From Hyphomonas sp. (GTDB taxonomy: Bacteria; Pseudomonadota; Alphaproteobacteria; Caulobacterales; Hyphomonadaceae), in the NCBI RefSeq assembly GCF_017792385.1, contig NZ_CP051230.1, positions 3,224,001 through 3,288,000 of the forward strand: a stretch of 64,000 nt of DNA. Direction: 5' to 3'. Below the pieces are notes generated by a model. That model did not search any database. It had not been told where the DNA came from and saw only the letters and a list, made by a program, of their open reading frames with translations. Every line of letters starts with the position of its first letter. Within the stretch, counting starts at the first letter, position 1. Below are positions 41,830 to 51,652 of this stretch, one piece after another. The position numbers were made by a program, and so were the translations under genes.

Positions 41830-43233
41830 ATGGCCGATGACCTTTTGAAACTCATGAAGGACGAGGACGTTCAATACGTCGACCTTCGCTTTACCGATCC
41901 GCGCGGAAAGATGCAGCACGTCTCTTTCCACAAGGACATGATCGACGACGACTTCTTCACCGAAGGTCAGATGTTTGACGGTTCTTCCGTTGCCGGCTGG
42001 AAGGCCATCAACGAGTCCGACATGGTGCTGATGCCTGACACCAGCACGGCCATCATCGACCCGTTCTTCCAGCAGACCACGCTGGCAGTGATGTGTGACA
42101 TCCTGGATCCCATCTCGGGCCAGGCCTACAACCGCGACCCGCGCACCACGGCCAAGAAGGCCGAGGCCTATGTGAAGTCCAGCGGCGTGGGTGACACCGT
42201 GTTCTTCGGCCCGGAAGCCGAATTCTTCGTGTTTGACGATGTCCGCTGGTCCACCGAACCTCACAAGACGGGCTACAGCTTTGATTCCACGGAACTTCCG
42301 GTCAATACCAGCAAGGAATACCCGATGGGCAATATGGGCCACCGCCCCGGCCCGAAGGGCGGTTACTTCCCGGTGCCGCCGGTTGATTCCGAGCAGGACA
42401 TGCGGTCCGAAATGCTGTCCGTCATGGGCGATATCGGCCTGAACCCGGAAAAGCATCACCACGAGGTGGCACCGGCCCAGCATGAGCTCGGCATGAAATT
42501 CGCCACGCTCACCACGATGGCTGACCGCCTGCAGCTGTACAAATATGTCATCCACAATGTGGCGGCATCCTACGGCAAGACAGCCACGTTCATGCCGAAG
42601 CCGATGTTTGCCGACAACGGGTCCGGCATGCACGTCCACCAGTCCATCTGGGCCGGCGGCAAGCCGCTCTTCGCAGGCGACCAGTATGCCGGTCTCTCTG
42701 AACAGTGCCTCTACTATATCGGTGGCATCATCAAGCACGCCCGCGCGCTGAATGCCCTGACGAACCCGTCGACGAACAGCTACAAGCGCCTCGTCCCGGG
42801 ATATGAAGCTCCGGTCATGCTGGCCTACTCGGCCCGCAACCGCTCGGCATCTATCCGCATTCCGTTCGGCTCCAACCCGAAGGCCAAGCGTATCGAAACG
42901 CGCTTCCCGGACCCGACCGCGAACCCCTATCTCGCCTTCGCAGCCCTGCTCATGGCTGGCCTCGACGGCATCGAAAACAAGATCCATCCCGGCGACGCGA
43001 TGGACAAGGACCTCTACGATCTGCCGCCTGAAGAGGCGAAATCGATCCCGCAAGTGTGCGGTTCACTGCGAGAAGCGCTTGCAGCGCTCGACGCAGACCG
43101 TACATTCCTCACCAAGGGCGGCGTGTTCGATGACGACCAGATCGATGCCTATATCGAGCTGAAGATGGAAGAGAACATGCGCTATGAACTCCACCCGCAT
43201 CCGGTGGAATTCGACATGTACTACAAGGTCTAG
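41830..43233 (+). CDS. glnA: Glutamine synthetase type I
   Basis: This 467-residue enzyme makes glutamine from glutamate, ammonia and ATP, assembling as a dodecamer. Motifs are FDGSSVAGWKAINESDM near residue 55, EAEFFVFDDV near residue 130, KPMFADNGSGMHVHQSIW near residue 260, and NRSASIRIP near residue 340. The segment KDLYDLPPEE near residue 398 holds the tyrosine adenylylated in the GlnE-regulated subtype, so activity is likely tuned through PII and adenylylation. A strong terminator follows. Confidence 0.98.
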   Translation: MADDLLKLMKDEDVQYVDLRFTDPRGKMQHVSFHKDMIDDDFFTEGQMFDGSSVAGWKAINESDMVLMPDTSTAIIDPFFQQTTLAVMCDILDPISGQAYNRDPRTTAKKAEAYVKSSGVGDTVFFGPEAEFFVFDDVRWSTEPHKTGYSFDSTELPVNTSKEYPMGNMGHRPGPKGGYFPVPPVDSEQDMRSEMLSVMGDIGLNPEKHHHEVAPAQHELGMKFATLTTMADRLQLYKYVIHNVAASYGKTATFMPKPMFADNGSGMHVHQSIWAGGKPLFAGDQYAGLSEQCLYYIGGIIKHARALNALTNPSTNSYKRLVPGYEAPVMLAYSARNRSASIRIPFGSNPKAKRIETRFPDPTANPYLAFAALLMAGLDGIENKIHPGDAMDKDLYDLPPEEAKSIPQVCGSLREALAALDADRTFLTKGGVFDDDQIDAYIELKMEENMRYELHPHPVEFDMYYKV

Positions 43234-43263
43234 GGGCCTGTTCTCTCTCCTCTAACCCTTGTA

Positions 43264-43296
43264 GAGGCCGGTATCGAAAGGTACCGGCCTCTTCTT
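43264..43296 (+). terminator. Rho-independent terminator after glnA
   Basis: GAGGCCGGTA (43264-43273) pairs perfectly with TACCGGCCTC (43282-43291), then TTCTTT. It ends the glnB-glnA transcript. Confidence 0.88.
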
Positions 43297-43348
43297 TGTC
43301 CAGTATTCATCGATCCTTCGCCCAGATTGCGGCCTACAGGCTGTCTCC

Positions 43349-44263
43349 ATGAAAGTATTCATTTTCTGGGCCTCGTGGCTGTATTTTCCCGCCGCCTTAT
43401 GGCTGCTGTCCGACATCATCAGGAAGACCGGCCTGCGCCGCTGGACGGCCTGCGCGATGCTGTGCGCCCTCAGCACACTGGCCTATGCCCGATTTGTCGA
43501 GCCGCGCATTCTGGTCACGCACAGGGAAGACATCCAACTGACCGGGGCGACTGAGCAATCCGCAACGATCCGCATTGCCCTGTTCGGAGATCCCCATATC
43601 GGCATTTTCCGGAATGCGATGTCCCTGTCCCGGATCGTCGAGCGGATAAATTCCGAAGATGTGGACGCGGTCTTCCTGGCCGGCGACCTCACCTATTATC
43701 CGACATCAGGCCAGATCGACCGGGAACTGGCGGTCCTCGCCGAACTGGATGCCCCGCTCTTCGTCGTACTGGGCAATCACGATGTCGGCCGTCCCGGGCC
43801 GGACCTCTCCTCGCCCGTCATGGCGGCGCTTGACCGCGTGCGCGCGATCACGCCCCACAATCGCGCCTTTGAGGTGACGATCGGCGGCCAGGACGTCATC
43901 GTGGCCGGCGCCTCCGATCTGTGGCAACGCCGTCAGGACTTCACGTTTCGGGCCGACTTGCCCGAAAACACGCCGATCATCCTGCTGACCCACAATCCGG
44001 ATACCGCGCTGAATGTCCCGGACGACTTTGCCTATGACCTCATGCTGGCGGGCCATACACATGGCGGCCAGATACGCCTGCCCTGGCTCTACAGGAAGGC
44101 CATCCCGACCGACTGGCCCTTCGACAAGGAACTGCATGTATTTCCGACCCCGGCCGGAGACCGCCTGGTCTATGTGACCAGCGGCACCGGCATGGTCGGA
44201 CTGCCCATGCGGTTTCTCATGCCGCCCCGCATCGATATCCTGACCGTTCATTTGCCGGAATAG
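43349..44263 (+). CDS. Membrane-anchored metallophosphoesterase (YkuE-like)
   Basis: This 304-residue protein starts with two hydrophobic segments (about residues 4-20 and 33-50), then a calcineurin-like phosphoesterase domain. All metal-binding motifs are present: LFGDPHIG, VFLAGDLT, VVLGNHDVG, LLTHNPD and LAGHTHGGQIRLP. The order and spacing resemble B. subtilis YkuE and related phosphodiesterases facing the envelope. The substrate is unknown. It is a single gene bounded by terminators on both sides. Confidence 0.86.
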   Translation: MKVFIFWASWLYFPAALWLLSDIIRKTGLRRWTACAMLCALSTLAYARFVEPRILVTHREDIQLTGATEQSATIRIALFGDPHIGIFRNAMSLSRIVERINSEDVDAVFLAGDLTYYPTSGQIDRELAVLAELDAPLFVVLGNHDVGRPGPDLSSPVMAALDRVRAITPHNRAFEVTIGGQDVIVAGASDLWQRRQDFTFRADLPENTPIILLTHNPDTALNVPDDFAYDLMLAGHTHGGQIRLPWLYRKAIPTDWPFDKELHVFPTPAGDRLVYVTSGTGMVGLPMRFLMPPRIDILTVHLPE

Positions 44264-44266
44264 GAA

Positions 44267-44293
44267 AAGCCCCGGCACATGGGGCCGGGGCTT
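44267..44293. terminator. Bidirectional hairpin between the phosphoesterase gene and clpX
   Basis: AAGCCCCGGC (44267-44276) pairs with GCCGGGGCTT (44284-44293). It is preceded by AAAA and followed by GTC, so the T-tract lies on the - strand side, serving clpX, and the stem also closes the + strand gene. Confidence 0.7.
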
Positions 44294-44318
44294 GTCGCAT
44301 TCATTCCGATGTCAAAGG

Positions 44319-45581
<1,263 letters not shown>

Positions 45582-45662
45582 GCCGTCCTCAATGCCCGGT
45601 AAGGCTTAATTTCGTCTTTAAGACGCCGTGCCCGGTTCGTTAATAAGACAATAGGGTTCTCA

Positions 45663-45684
45663 GCCTGCCCTGCAAGAGGCAGGC
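45663..45684 (-). terminator. Hairpin between clpP and clpX
   Basis: GCCTGCC (45663-45669) pairs with GGCAGGC (45678-45684). It lies just after the clpP stop on the - strand. The absence of a T-tract suggests partial attenuation or mRNA end protection rather than full termination. Confidence 0.35.
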
Positions 45685-45707
45685 CGCATGGATGCGGGAT
45701 CAGGTCC

Positions 45708-46331
45708 CTATTTGTCATCCTCGGCCGTCCGGCGTTCGAAAACCTTGTCCACAATGCCGAAATCCCGTGCTTCCTCAGCTGTCAGGAAAGTGTCGCGGTC
45801 CAGCTTCTTCTCGATCACGTCATAGTCCTGGCCGGTATGGCGGACATAGATGTTGTTGAGTCGCCGCTTCAGCTCGATGATTTCTTCGGCATGACGTTCG
45901 ATATCGGTTGCAACGCCCTGATACCCGCCAGACGGCTGGTGCAGCATCACGCGCGCATTCGGCAGCGCGATCCGCATGTCCTTTTCACCGGCGGCGAGCA
46001 GCAGCGATCCCATGGACGCAGCCTGGCCGATACAAACGGTCGAAATGGGGCAGCGAATGTATTGCATCGTGTCATAGATCGCGAGGCCCGAGGAAACATA
46101 GCCGCCGGGGCTGTTGATATACATCGCGATATCCTTTTTCGGATTTTCCGATTCGAGGAACAGGAGCTGCGATGTGATCAGGGCCGCCATGCCGTCATCG
46201 ATGCCTCCGGTCACGAAGATGATGCGCTCCTTCAGCAGGCGGGAAAAGATGTCAAAGGCCCGCTCGCCGCGGCTCGTCTGCTCCACCACCATGGGAACAA
46301 GGTTGAGCGCTGTCTGGAAGGATGTCGTCAT
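45708..46331 (-). CDS. clpP: ATP-dependent Clp protease proteolytic subunit ClpP
   Basis: This 207-residue serine protease subunit assembles into the tetradecameric barrel. The catalytic Ser lies in GQAASMGSLLLAAG near residue 100, the His in RVMLHQPSGG near residue 125, and the Asp in the region after NNIYVRHTGQ. A short N-terminal propeptide-like leader precedes VPMVVEQTSRGERAFDIFSRLL. The gene order clpP then clpX is standard. Confidence 0.97.
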   Translation of the reverse strand: MTTSFQTALNLVPMVVEQTSRGERAFDIFSRLLKERIIFVTGGIDDGMAALITSQLLFLESENPKKDIAMYINSPGGYVSSGLAIYDTMQYIRCPISTVCIGQAASMGSLLLAAGEKDMRIALPNARVMLHQPSGGYQGVATDIERHAEEIIELKRRLNNIYVRHTGQDYDVIEKKLDRDTFLTAEEARDFGIVDKVFERRTAEDDK

Positions 46332-46443
46332 GAATCGGGCCTTGATGTTTTCACAAAGGAATCTTTACTGCACAGGAGTGGCAGAGAGACGTATATTTGT
46401 CCACGCATCCATCACTGCAAGAGGCATTCCGCTGTGGAAACAG

Positions 46444-47502
46444 CTAGCGGAACGGCCATTCCGGCGCGCCACTGGGCAAAGGAGCCGATGGCGCCTGCAT
46501 GAAGGCCAGATAGTCGGCATGAACCGTCTCCGCCTGCAGGTCCCGCAAAAGCATGTGATAGCCCGACTCGTAATACACGGTCCGGACGTGAGCCGGCAGA
46601 GCCCTGGCGGTGCGTTTTACTCCGTCTTCCGGGATCACATAATCATTTGCGCCATAGGACATCAGGACGGGCACATCTTCCGGCAGCGCGCCTGCATAAT
46701 CGTGCGCGGTCTCCATCAGCGACACGACCCCATAGACTTGGTCAATGCGATTGTCGCGCAGCATCAGCGGGTTTGACCAGGTGACGCGAAGCATCTCGAT
46801 ATTGTCGCTCGGCTCGATCCTGACAAAACGCGCCGGTGGCCGCACAATCCATCCGGGATTGGTATGGGCCGACATCCACAGGCTTGCCTTGTAGAGTGGG
46901 TTCATGGCGCCCCAACCGCGCAGGCCCGGTCCGGATGCGATCAGGCGGTCTGCCGCCGGCGGCCGGTCTGACCCGAAAGCGGATATGGCAACCGCGGCGC
47001 CCATCGAGATTCCGACCACCGTGATCGTGGCGTCCGGATGCCGGCGGCGCGCCACGGCGACGGCCGTGCGAAGGTCTTCCCGCATCAGGTCCTCGTCAGG
47101 CCAGTAGCCGCGCCCCGGAGACCGGCCGAACCCGCGCTGGTCATAGGCATAAGTGGTCACGCCACGCGCCGCCCAATAAGGCGCGGCCATGTGGAAGGCA
47201 TTGGCAAAATCATTCATGCCGTGAACGCCAACCACGACATGGGCCGGCTCGCCCTCCTGCTCGGACGGCCACACGGTCAGCCCGAGCTGTGCGCCATCCT
47301 GTGACACGAACACATTCCGCTCCGGCAGGAAGTGCGGCGCTTGCGGCGTACGGGTCTCCAATGCGCCGACCGTAACGGGGCTGACGCACCCTGACAGCAG
47401 GAACAGCGCATAAATCAGCGCGGCGAAGCCAAGGCCGTATCCACCGCGTTTCGCAAGGCGGGCAGCACGTCCGTCTCGAACCAGGAATTGCGTTTCAGCC
47501 AT
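46444..47502 (-). CDS. Alpha/beta-hydrolase (monoacylglycerol lipase-like), probable lipoprotein
   Basis: This 352-residue protein has an N-terminal hydrophobic segment ending LLSGC (Cys about residue 39), so lipid anchoring is plausible despite a long leader. The hydrolase domain shows GVHGMNDFANAFHMAA, the nucleophile motif GISMG, an Asp in YGANDYVIPEDG and a His in YESGYHMLL. The ATG at 47502 lies inside the reading frame of the broken uracil-DNA glycosylase-like gene, an 88-bp out-of-frame overlap. No better start exists downstream. Confidence 0.83.
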   Translation of the reverse strand: MAETQFLVRDGRAARLAKRGGYGLGFAALIYALFLLSGCVSPVTVGALETRTPQAPHFLPERNVFVSQDGAQLGLTVWPSEQEGEPAHVVVGVHGMNDFANAFHMAAPYWAARGVTTYAYDQRGFGRSPGRGYWPDEDLMREDLRTAVAVARRRHPDATITVVGISMGAAVAISAFGSDRPPAADRLIASGPGLRGWGAMNPLYKASLWMSAHTNPGWIVRPPARFVRIEPSDNIEMLRVTWSNPLMLRDNRIDQVYGVVSLMETAHDYAGALPEDVPVLMSYGANDYVIPEDGVKRTARALPAHVRTVYYESGYHMLLRDLQAETVHADYLAFMQAPSAPLPSGAPEWPFR

Positions 47503-48014
47503 GCAGTGTTTCTCCAACTGGGATGCGGCAATGTGAATATTCGCTCACTTACATACTCTTTCCAGCATTGCACCGTTTACGTTAAGGTCGATTTTCTGCG
47601 CGCCCCCAGATGCCATGCCTGGGCATATGCCCCGATCAGGATCGTTAGCCGGATGTGCGGGAGGCGGTCGAGCAGCGTCTGCCGCCACAGGGTCGCGCAC
47701 CGGCGCATGGGCGGTCGATCGCCCCCATTCCTGTCATAGCCTGGAAAACAGAACCCCATTGGCACAATCGCCACCTTGTCGCGATCATAGAAAACCGTCT
47801 CGTCCATGCCGAGCCAGGACCGCAACCTGCGCCCCGACGGATCGTTGAACGCCGTTCCGGTCGTGTCGGCGAGATTGCCGGGTGCCTGGCTTGCAATGAG
47901 GATTCGGGCGCGCTCCGATGCCTGCAGGATCGGGTTCGGGCGGCGGGCCATCTCGCCGGCGCACGCGGTGCAGGCCCGGATCTCTTCAAGACAGACTTTC
48001 AAGTCGCTGGACAT
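47415..48014 (-). pseudogene. Uracil-DNA glycosylase-family gene interrupted by one in-frame TAA
   Basis: The open part (48014 to 47577, 145 residues) matches the small uracil-DNA glycosylase family: ILIASQAPGNLADTTGTAFND, VPMGFCFPGYDRNGGDRPP and LIGAYAQAWHLG. It stops at a TAA (47577-47579) after RRKSTLT, where relatives continue with Glu. Reading through in the same frame gives 53 more residues, including LPHPSWRNTAWLKRNSWFE, the expected family C-terminus, before a TGA at 47415. One base change (GAA to TAA) explains it; a sequencing error or a truncated working enzyme are alternatives. Confidence 0.8.
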
Positions 48015-48066
48015 GGCGCCTCAATTAGGGGGTAATTCGGGCTAAATTGAAGGAGGCCAGACTGTC

Positions 48067-48960
48067 ATGTCCATTACAAGGATCATAGAACCCAGAACAC
48101 GTGACCTGGGTCATGGTTTCGTCGTGCGACGGGTCCTGCCCTTCCATGCCCATCGAGCAGTGGGTCCGTTTGTCTTCTTCGACCATTTCGGCCCGGTCGA
48201 CTATGCGCCGGGAAGCAGTTTCGACGTCCGGCCGCATCCCCATATCGGCCTGTCGACTGTCACCTATCTGTTTGACGGGGCAATCCGGCACAGGGATTCG
48301 CTCGGCACCGACTTGGTGATTGAGCCCGGCGCGGTGAACTGGATGACGGCAGGCCGCGGCATTGTCCATTCGGAGCGCACGCCGGAGCCGCAACGGGCCA
48401 ACGGCCAGACGCTGCACGGCCTGCAGACCTGGGTGGCGCTGCCGCGAGACGACGAGGATTGCGCGCCCGCCTTCGACCATCATCCAGCGGACTCATTGCC
48501 TGCGTTTGAATTGGATGGCGTGCGCATGAAACTGCTTGCAGGCACAGCATGGGGCCATGTATCGCCGGTGAGCTTCCCGACGCCCATCCTGTACGTCGCC
48601 CTCGAAGCGGATCGCGCAGCCCGCCTTACCGTGCCGGCGGGCCTCGCCACGGAGCGGGCTGTCTACGCCGTGACGGGCACGCTGGAGATCGACGGCCGGG
48701 CCGTGGACGAGACACAGATGGCCGTTCTGGCCTCCGGCAAGGACGTCTCGCTGGCGCTTCCGGCGGGTGCCAAAGCGGTGATCTGCGGTGGAGCGCCGCT
48801 CGACTCCCCCCGCAAGATGGACTGGAACTTTGTTTCAAGCGACCCGGACAAGATTGCTGCCGCCCGGGCGGACTGGACTCGCGCCGTCGAGTCCGGCGGC
48901 ACGAAACAATTCCCGCTCGTACCAGGCGATGAGACGGACTGGATACCCCTTCCCGACTGA
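48067..48960 (+). CDS. Pirin family protein
   Basis: This 297-residue bicupin protein has the pirin metal-site pattern in its first half: RPHPHIGLSTVTYLF, HRDSLG and RGIVHSE. The second cupin is divergent. Pirins bind iron or other metals; some have quercetinase activity and others affect transcription. It is divergent from the broken glycosylase-family gene, with a 52-bp shared gap. Confidence 0.9.
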   Translation: MSITRIIEPRTRDLGHGFVVRRVLPFHAHRAVGPFVFFDHFGPVDYAPGSSFDVRPHPHIGLSTVTYLFDGAIRHRDSLGTDLVIEPGAVNWMTAGRGIVHSERTPEPQRANGQTLHGLQTWVALPRDDEDCAPAFDHHPADSLPAFELDGVRMKLLAGTAWGHVSPVSFPTPILYVALEADRAARLTVPAGLATERAVYAVTGTLEIDGRAVDETQMAVLASGKDVSLALPAGAKAVICGGAPLDSPRKMDWNFVSSDPDKIAAARADWTRAVESGGTKQFPLVPGDETDWIPLPD

Positions 48961-49057
48961 GATCAGGTCCCGGCTCGCCGGGTGCGCCGCTTCCTTGCTG
49001 AATGTTAAGCCTCGTGCCAGACCTGCAGCATAACAGTCTTTGACGGGAAACAGATTC

Positions 49058-50797
49058 ATGAACCGACTTCTCATTTCGGCGTCCGTCCTCGCGCTCGCGG
49101 CCTGTGGCGCGGACGCCCCGAAAACCGACACGCCTGCACAGGCCGAGCCCGAAGCCGCAACCGAACTCCTGCTGCCGCTACCGGACCAGACCACGGCCGC
49201 CATCACGGCAGATGACCTCGCTGTCCGGATCAAGACGCTGGCGGATGACACATTCGAAGGGCGCGGGCCTGGCACCGAAGCCGGAGAGGCATCGGCAGAC
49301 TGGATCGCGGCGGAGATGGCGCGCATCGGCCTCCAGCCCGCAGGGGAAGATGGCAGCTATTTCCAGACGGTGAAAATGGTGAACCAGACCGTCGATACCG
49401 ACGCCTCCTACTTCACGTTCACGACGCCTGACGGCACCGACATGGACATGACGCCGAAGGAAGACGTCGTATTCTGGACGAAACGCCAGAACACGAACGA
49501 ACTCGCCTTCGATCCGACAGACGTCGTCTTTGTCGGTTATGGTTCCGTCGCTCCGGAATATGACTGGGACGATTATGACGGTCAGGACTATGAGGGAAAG
49601 ACGGTCGTCATGCTGGTCAACGATCCCGGCTTTGCCACGGGCGACCCGGACCTCTTCAAGGGTAAGTCCATGACCTATTATGGCCGCTGGACCTACAAGT
49701 TCGAAGAAGCCGCTCGCCAGGGTGCCACGGCCGCCATCGTGATTCACGAAACCGAACCGGCCTCCTATGCCTGGGATGTCGTGTCCAATTCCTGGAGCGG
49801 TGCCCAGTCGGATCTCGTGCGTGCGGATGGCGGCGCCGAGAGAACCATGCTGGAAGGCTGGATCACGCGGGAAACGGCTGACGCGCTGTTCGCCAGCGCG
49901 GGCCTTGATCTCGAAGCGCTCAAGCAACAGGCCAAGGCGCCAGGCTTCAAGCCGGTTCCGCTGGAAGGCGTAACGGCAAGCGGCAAGGTGAAACAGACGA
50001 TTGACCAGCTGGAAAGCCGCAATGTCGTTGGGGTCCTGCCGGGCGCGACCGAGCCGGACGAGTATGTTCTGTATACAGCGCACTGGGACCATCTCGGCAA
50101 GAAATCCGAAGAAAAGACCGGTGCCCCGGGCGAGGATTTCTACCAGGACCAGATATTCAACGGCGCCGTCGACAATGCCACGGGATCCGCTGCGCTTCTC
50201 GAAATCGCTGAGGCCATGGCGGCTGACGAACTGGACCGGTCTGCCCTCTTCCTGTCGGTCACGCTGGAAGAGTCGGGACTGCTCGGCTCTGCATATTACG
50301 CAGAAAACCCACTCGTCCCGCACAACAAGGTCGTTGCCGGCATCAATATGGACGGCGCGCTGCCCATCGGCCGCACACGCGACATGGTTGTGGTCGGCTA
50401 TGGCGCATCCGAACTGGAAGACATCCTCCAGGACGTGCTCGACACCCAGGGCCGTGTGATCAAGCCGGATGCCAAGCCCGAGGCTGGCTATTTCTACCGG
50501 TCGGACCATATCTCCCTCGCCAAGAAGGGCGTGCCGATGCTGTATGCTGATGGCGGCGAGGACAAGCTGGACGGCGGCATCGCCGCAGGTAAGGCAGCGG
50601 CCGCTGTCTATACCGCTGAGCGCTACCACAAGCCGATGGATGAATATTCTGACGATTGGGACCTCTCCGGCTTCGCCGAAGACATTCAGGCGCTCTATCA
50701 GGTCGGCCTGCGCGTTGCCCAGTCCGATGACTGGCCGACCTGGTACCCCGGAAATGAGTTCGAATCCGTCCGCAAGGACAGTCTCGAACAGGAATAA
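49058..50797 (+). CDS. M28 family zinc aminopeptidase, lipoprotein
   Basis: This 579-residue protein has a lipobox, LALAACG (Cys about residue 17), followed by a low-complexity linker. A PA-like insert lies mid-protein (AARQGATAAIVIHETEP). The M28 metal ligands appear in YTAHWDHLGK, GAVDNATGSAALLEIAEAM, VTLEESGLLGS, INMDGALP and the C-terminal YRSDHISLAKKGVP. It should degrade peptides at the envelope surface or in the periplasm. The ATG at 49058 places the lipobox properly. A terminator follows directly. Confidence 0.92.
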   Translation: MNRLLISASVLALAACGADAPKTDTPAQAEPEAATELLLPLPDQTTAAITADDLAVRIKTLADDTFEGRGPGTEAGEASADWIAAEMARIGLQPAGEDGSYFQTVKMVNQTVDTDASYFTFTTPDGTDMDMTPKEDVVFWTKRQNTNELAFDPTDVVFVGYGSVAPEYDWDDYDGQDYEGKTVVMLVNDPGFATGDPDLFKGKSMTYYGRWTYKFEEAARQGATAAIVIHETEPASYAWDVVSNSWSGAQSDLVRADGGAERTMLEGWITRETADALFASAGLDLEALKQQAKAPGFKPVPLEGVTASGKVKQTIDQLESRNVVGVLPGATEPDEYVLYTAHWDHLGKKSEEKTGAPGEDFYQDQIFNGAVDNATGSAALLEIAEAMAADELDRSALFLSVTLEESGLLGSAYYAENPLVPHNKVVAGINMDGALPIGRTRDMVVVGYGASELEDILQDVLDTQGRVIKPDAKPEAGYFYRSDHISLAKKGVPMLYADGGEDKLDGGIAAGKAAAAVYTAERYHKPMDEYSDDWDLSGFAEDIQALYQVGLRVAQSDDWPTWYPGNEFESVRKDSLEQE

Positions 50798-50804
50798 GCC
50801 AACG

Positions 50805-50832
50805 GTCCCCGCCCCACCGGCGGGGACTTTTT
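50805..50832 (+). terminator. Rho-independent terminator after the M28 peptidase gene
   Basis: GTCCCCGCC (50805-50813) pairs with GGCGGGGAC (50819-50827), followed by TTTTT. The 9-bp G/C stem ends the peptidase transcript before rlmJ. Confidence 0.9.
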
Positions 50833-50850
50833 CCGGAGCCCGCTTTTCCG

Positions 50851-51648
50851 ATGCTCTCCTACCAACACGGATATCACGCAGGAAACCGTGCCGACGTCCT
50901 GAAGCACGCGATCCTGCATGAGATTTTCAGTCGCCTCGCCGAGGACGACCGGAGAATCCTGTATGTGGAAACACATTCCGGGCGCGGCAGATATGATCTT
51001 CAGGGGGCGCAGGCAAGAAAAGGAAACGAAGCCGGTCCCGGCGTCCTGTCCATGCTGAATGGCGCCGCCCCCAAGCCCCTGCGCGCCTGGGTCGATTTCA
51101 TCGAAACAACCGGCGTGAACGCCTATCCGGGATCACCGGCTCATGCACAAACCCTTTTGCCGAAGCCGACACGCTACGTCCTGTTTGAAAGACACCCGCA
51201 GGAATACGAAGCCCTGGTCAAGGCGATCGGGACCGATGACCGGATCCAGATTCGCAAGGCGGACGGATATGCAGGCGCCCTGAAACTGGCACCACGCAGC
51301 GGCGAAACCCTTGTCGGCCTCGTTGACCCCAGCTACGAAACGAGCCGTGATATCGATGCCCTTGCCCTGTGGACGCCGAAGGCCCTGAAGCGCTGGCCAA
51401 AAGCCGTTCTCATACTTTGGCTGCCGCTCTTCCGGGATGGCCGGGAAAGCGAATTCGGCGAGTATCTGACAACGCTTGGAAACTGCAAGGTATACGGATC
51501 ACGCTGGCCTGTGGACGCATTGAAGGAAACCGCGCTGGAAGGATCCGCCATGGTCGTCTTCAATGGTCCGCCTGCCGCAGACAAGGCTTGCGCCGCCATC
51601 GCCTCCTCCCTTCAATCCTGGTGGAGCGACAAACCGCTCGGAGACTAG
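50851..51648 (+). CDS. rlmJ: 23S rRNA (adenine-2030-N6)-methyltransferase
   Basis: This 265-residue protein begins MLSYQHGYHAGNRADVLKHAIL, the RlmJ hallmark, with THSGRGRYDL as the SAM-binding region. The catalytic motif reads DPSYE where E. coli-type enzymes have DPPYE. RlmJ methylates one adenine in 23S rRNA. The gene is 4 bp from the next one, so the two are probably co-transcribed. Confidence 0.92.
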   Translation: MLSYQHGYHAGNRADVLKHAILHEIFSRLAEDDRRILYVETHSGRGRYDLQGAQARKGNEAGPGVLSMLNGAAPKPLRAWVDFIETTGVNAYPGSPAHAQTLLPKPTRYVLFERHPQEYEALVKAIGTDDRIQIRKADGYAGALKLAPRSGETLVGLVDPSYETSRDIDALALWTPKALKRWPKAVLILWLPLFRDGRESEFGEYLTTLGNCKVYGSRWPVDALKETALEGSAMVVFNGPPAADKACAAIASSLQSWWSDKPLGD

Positions 51649-51652
51649 CTGC

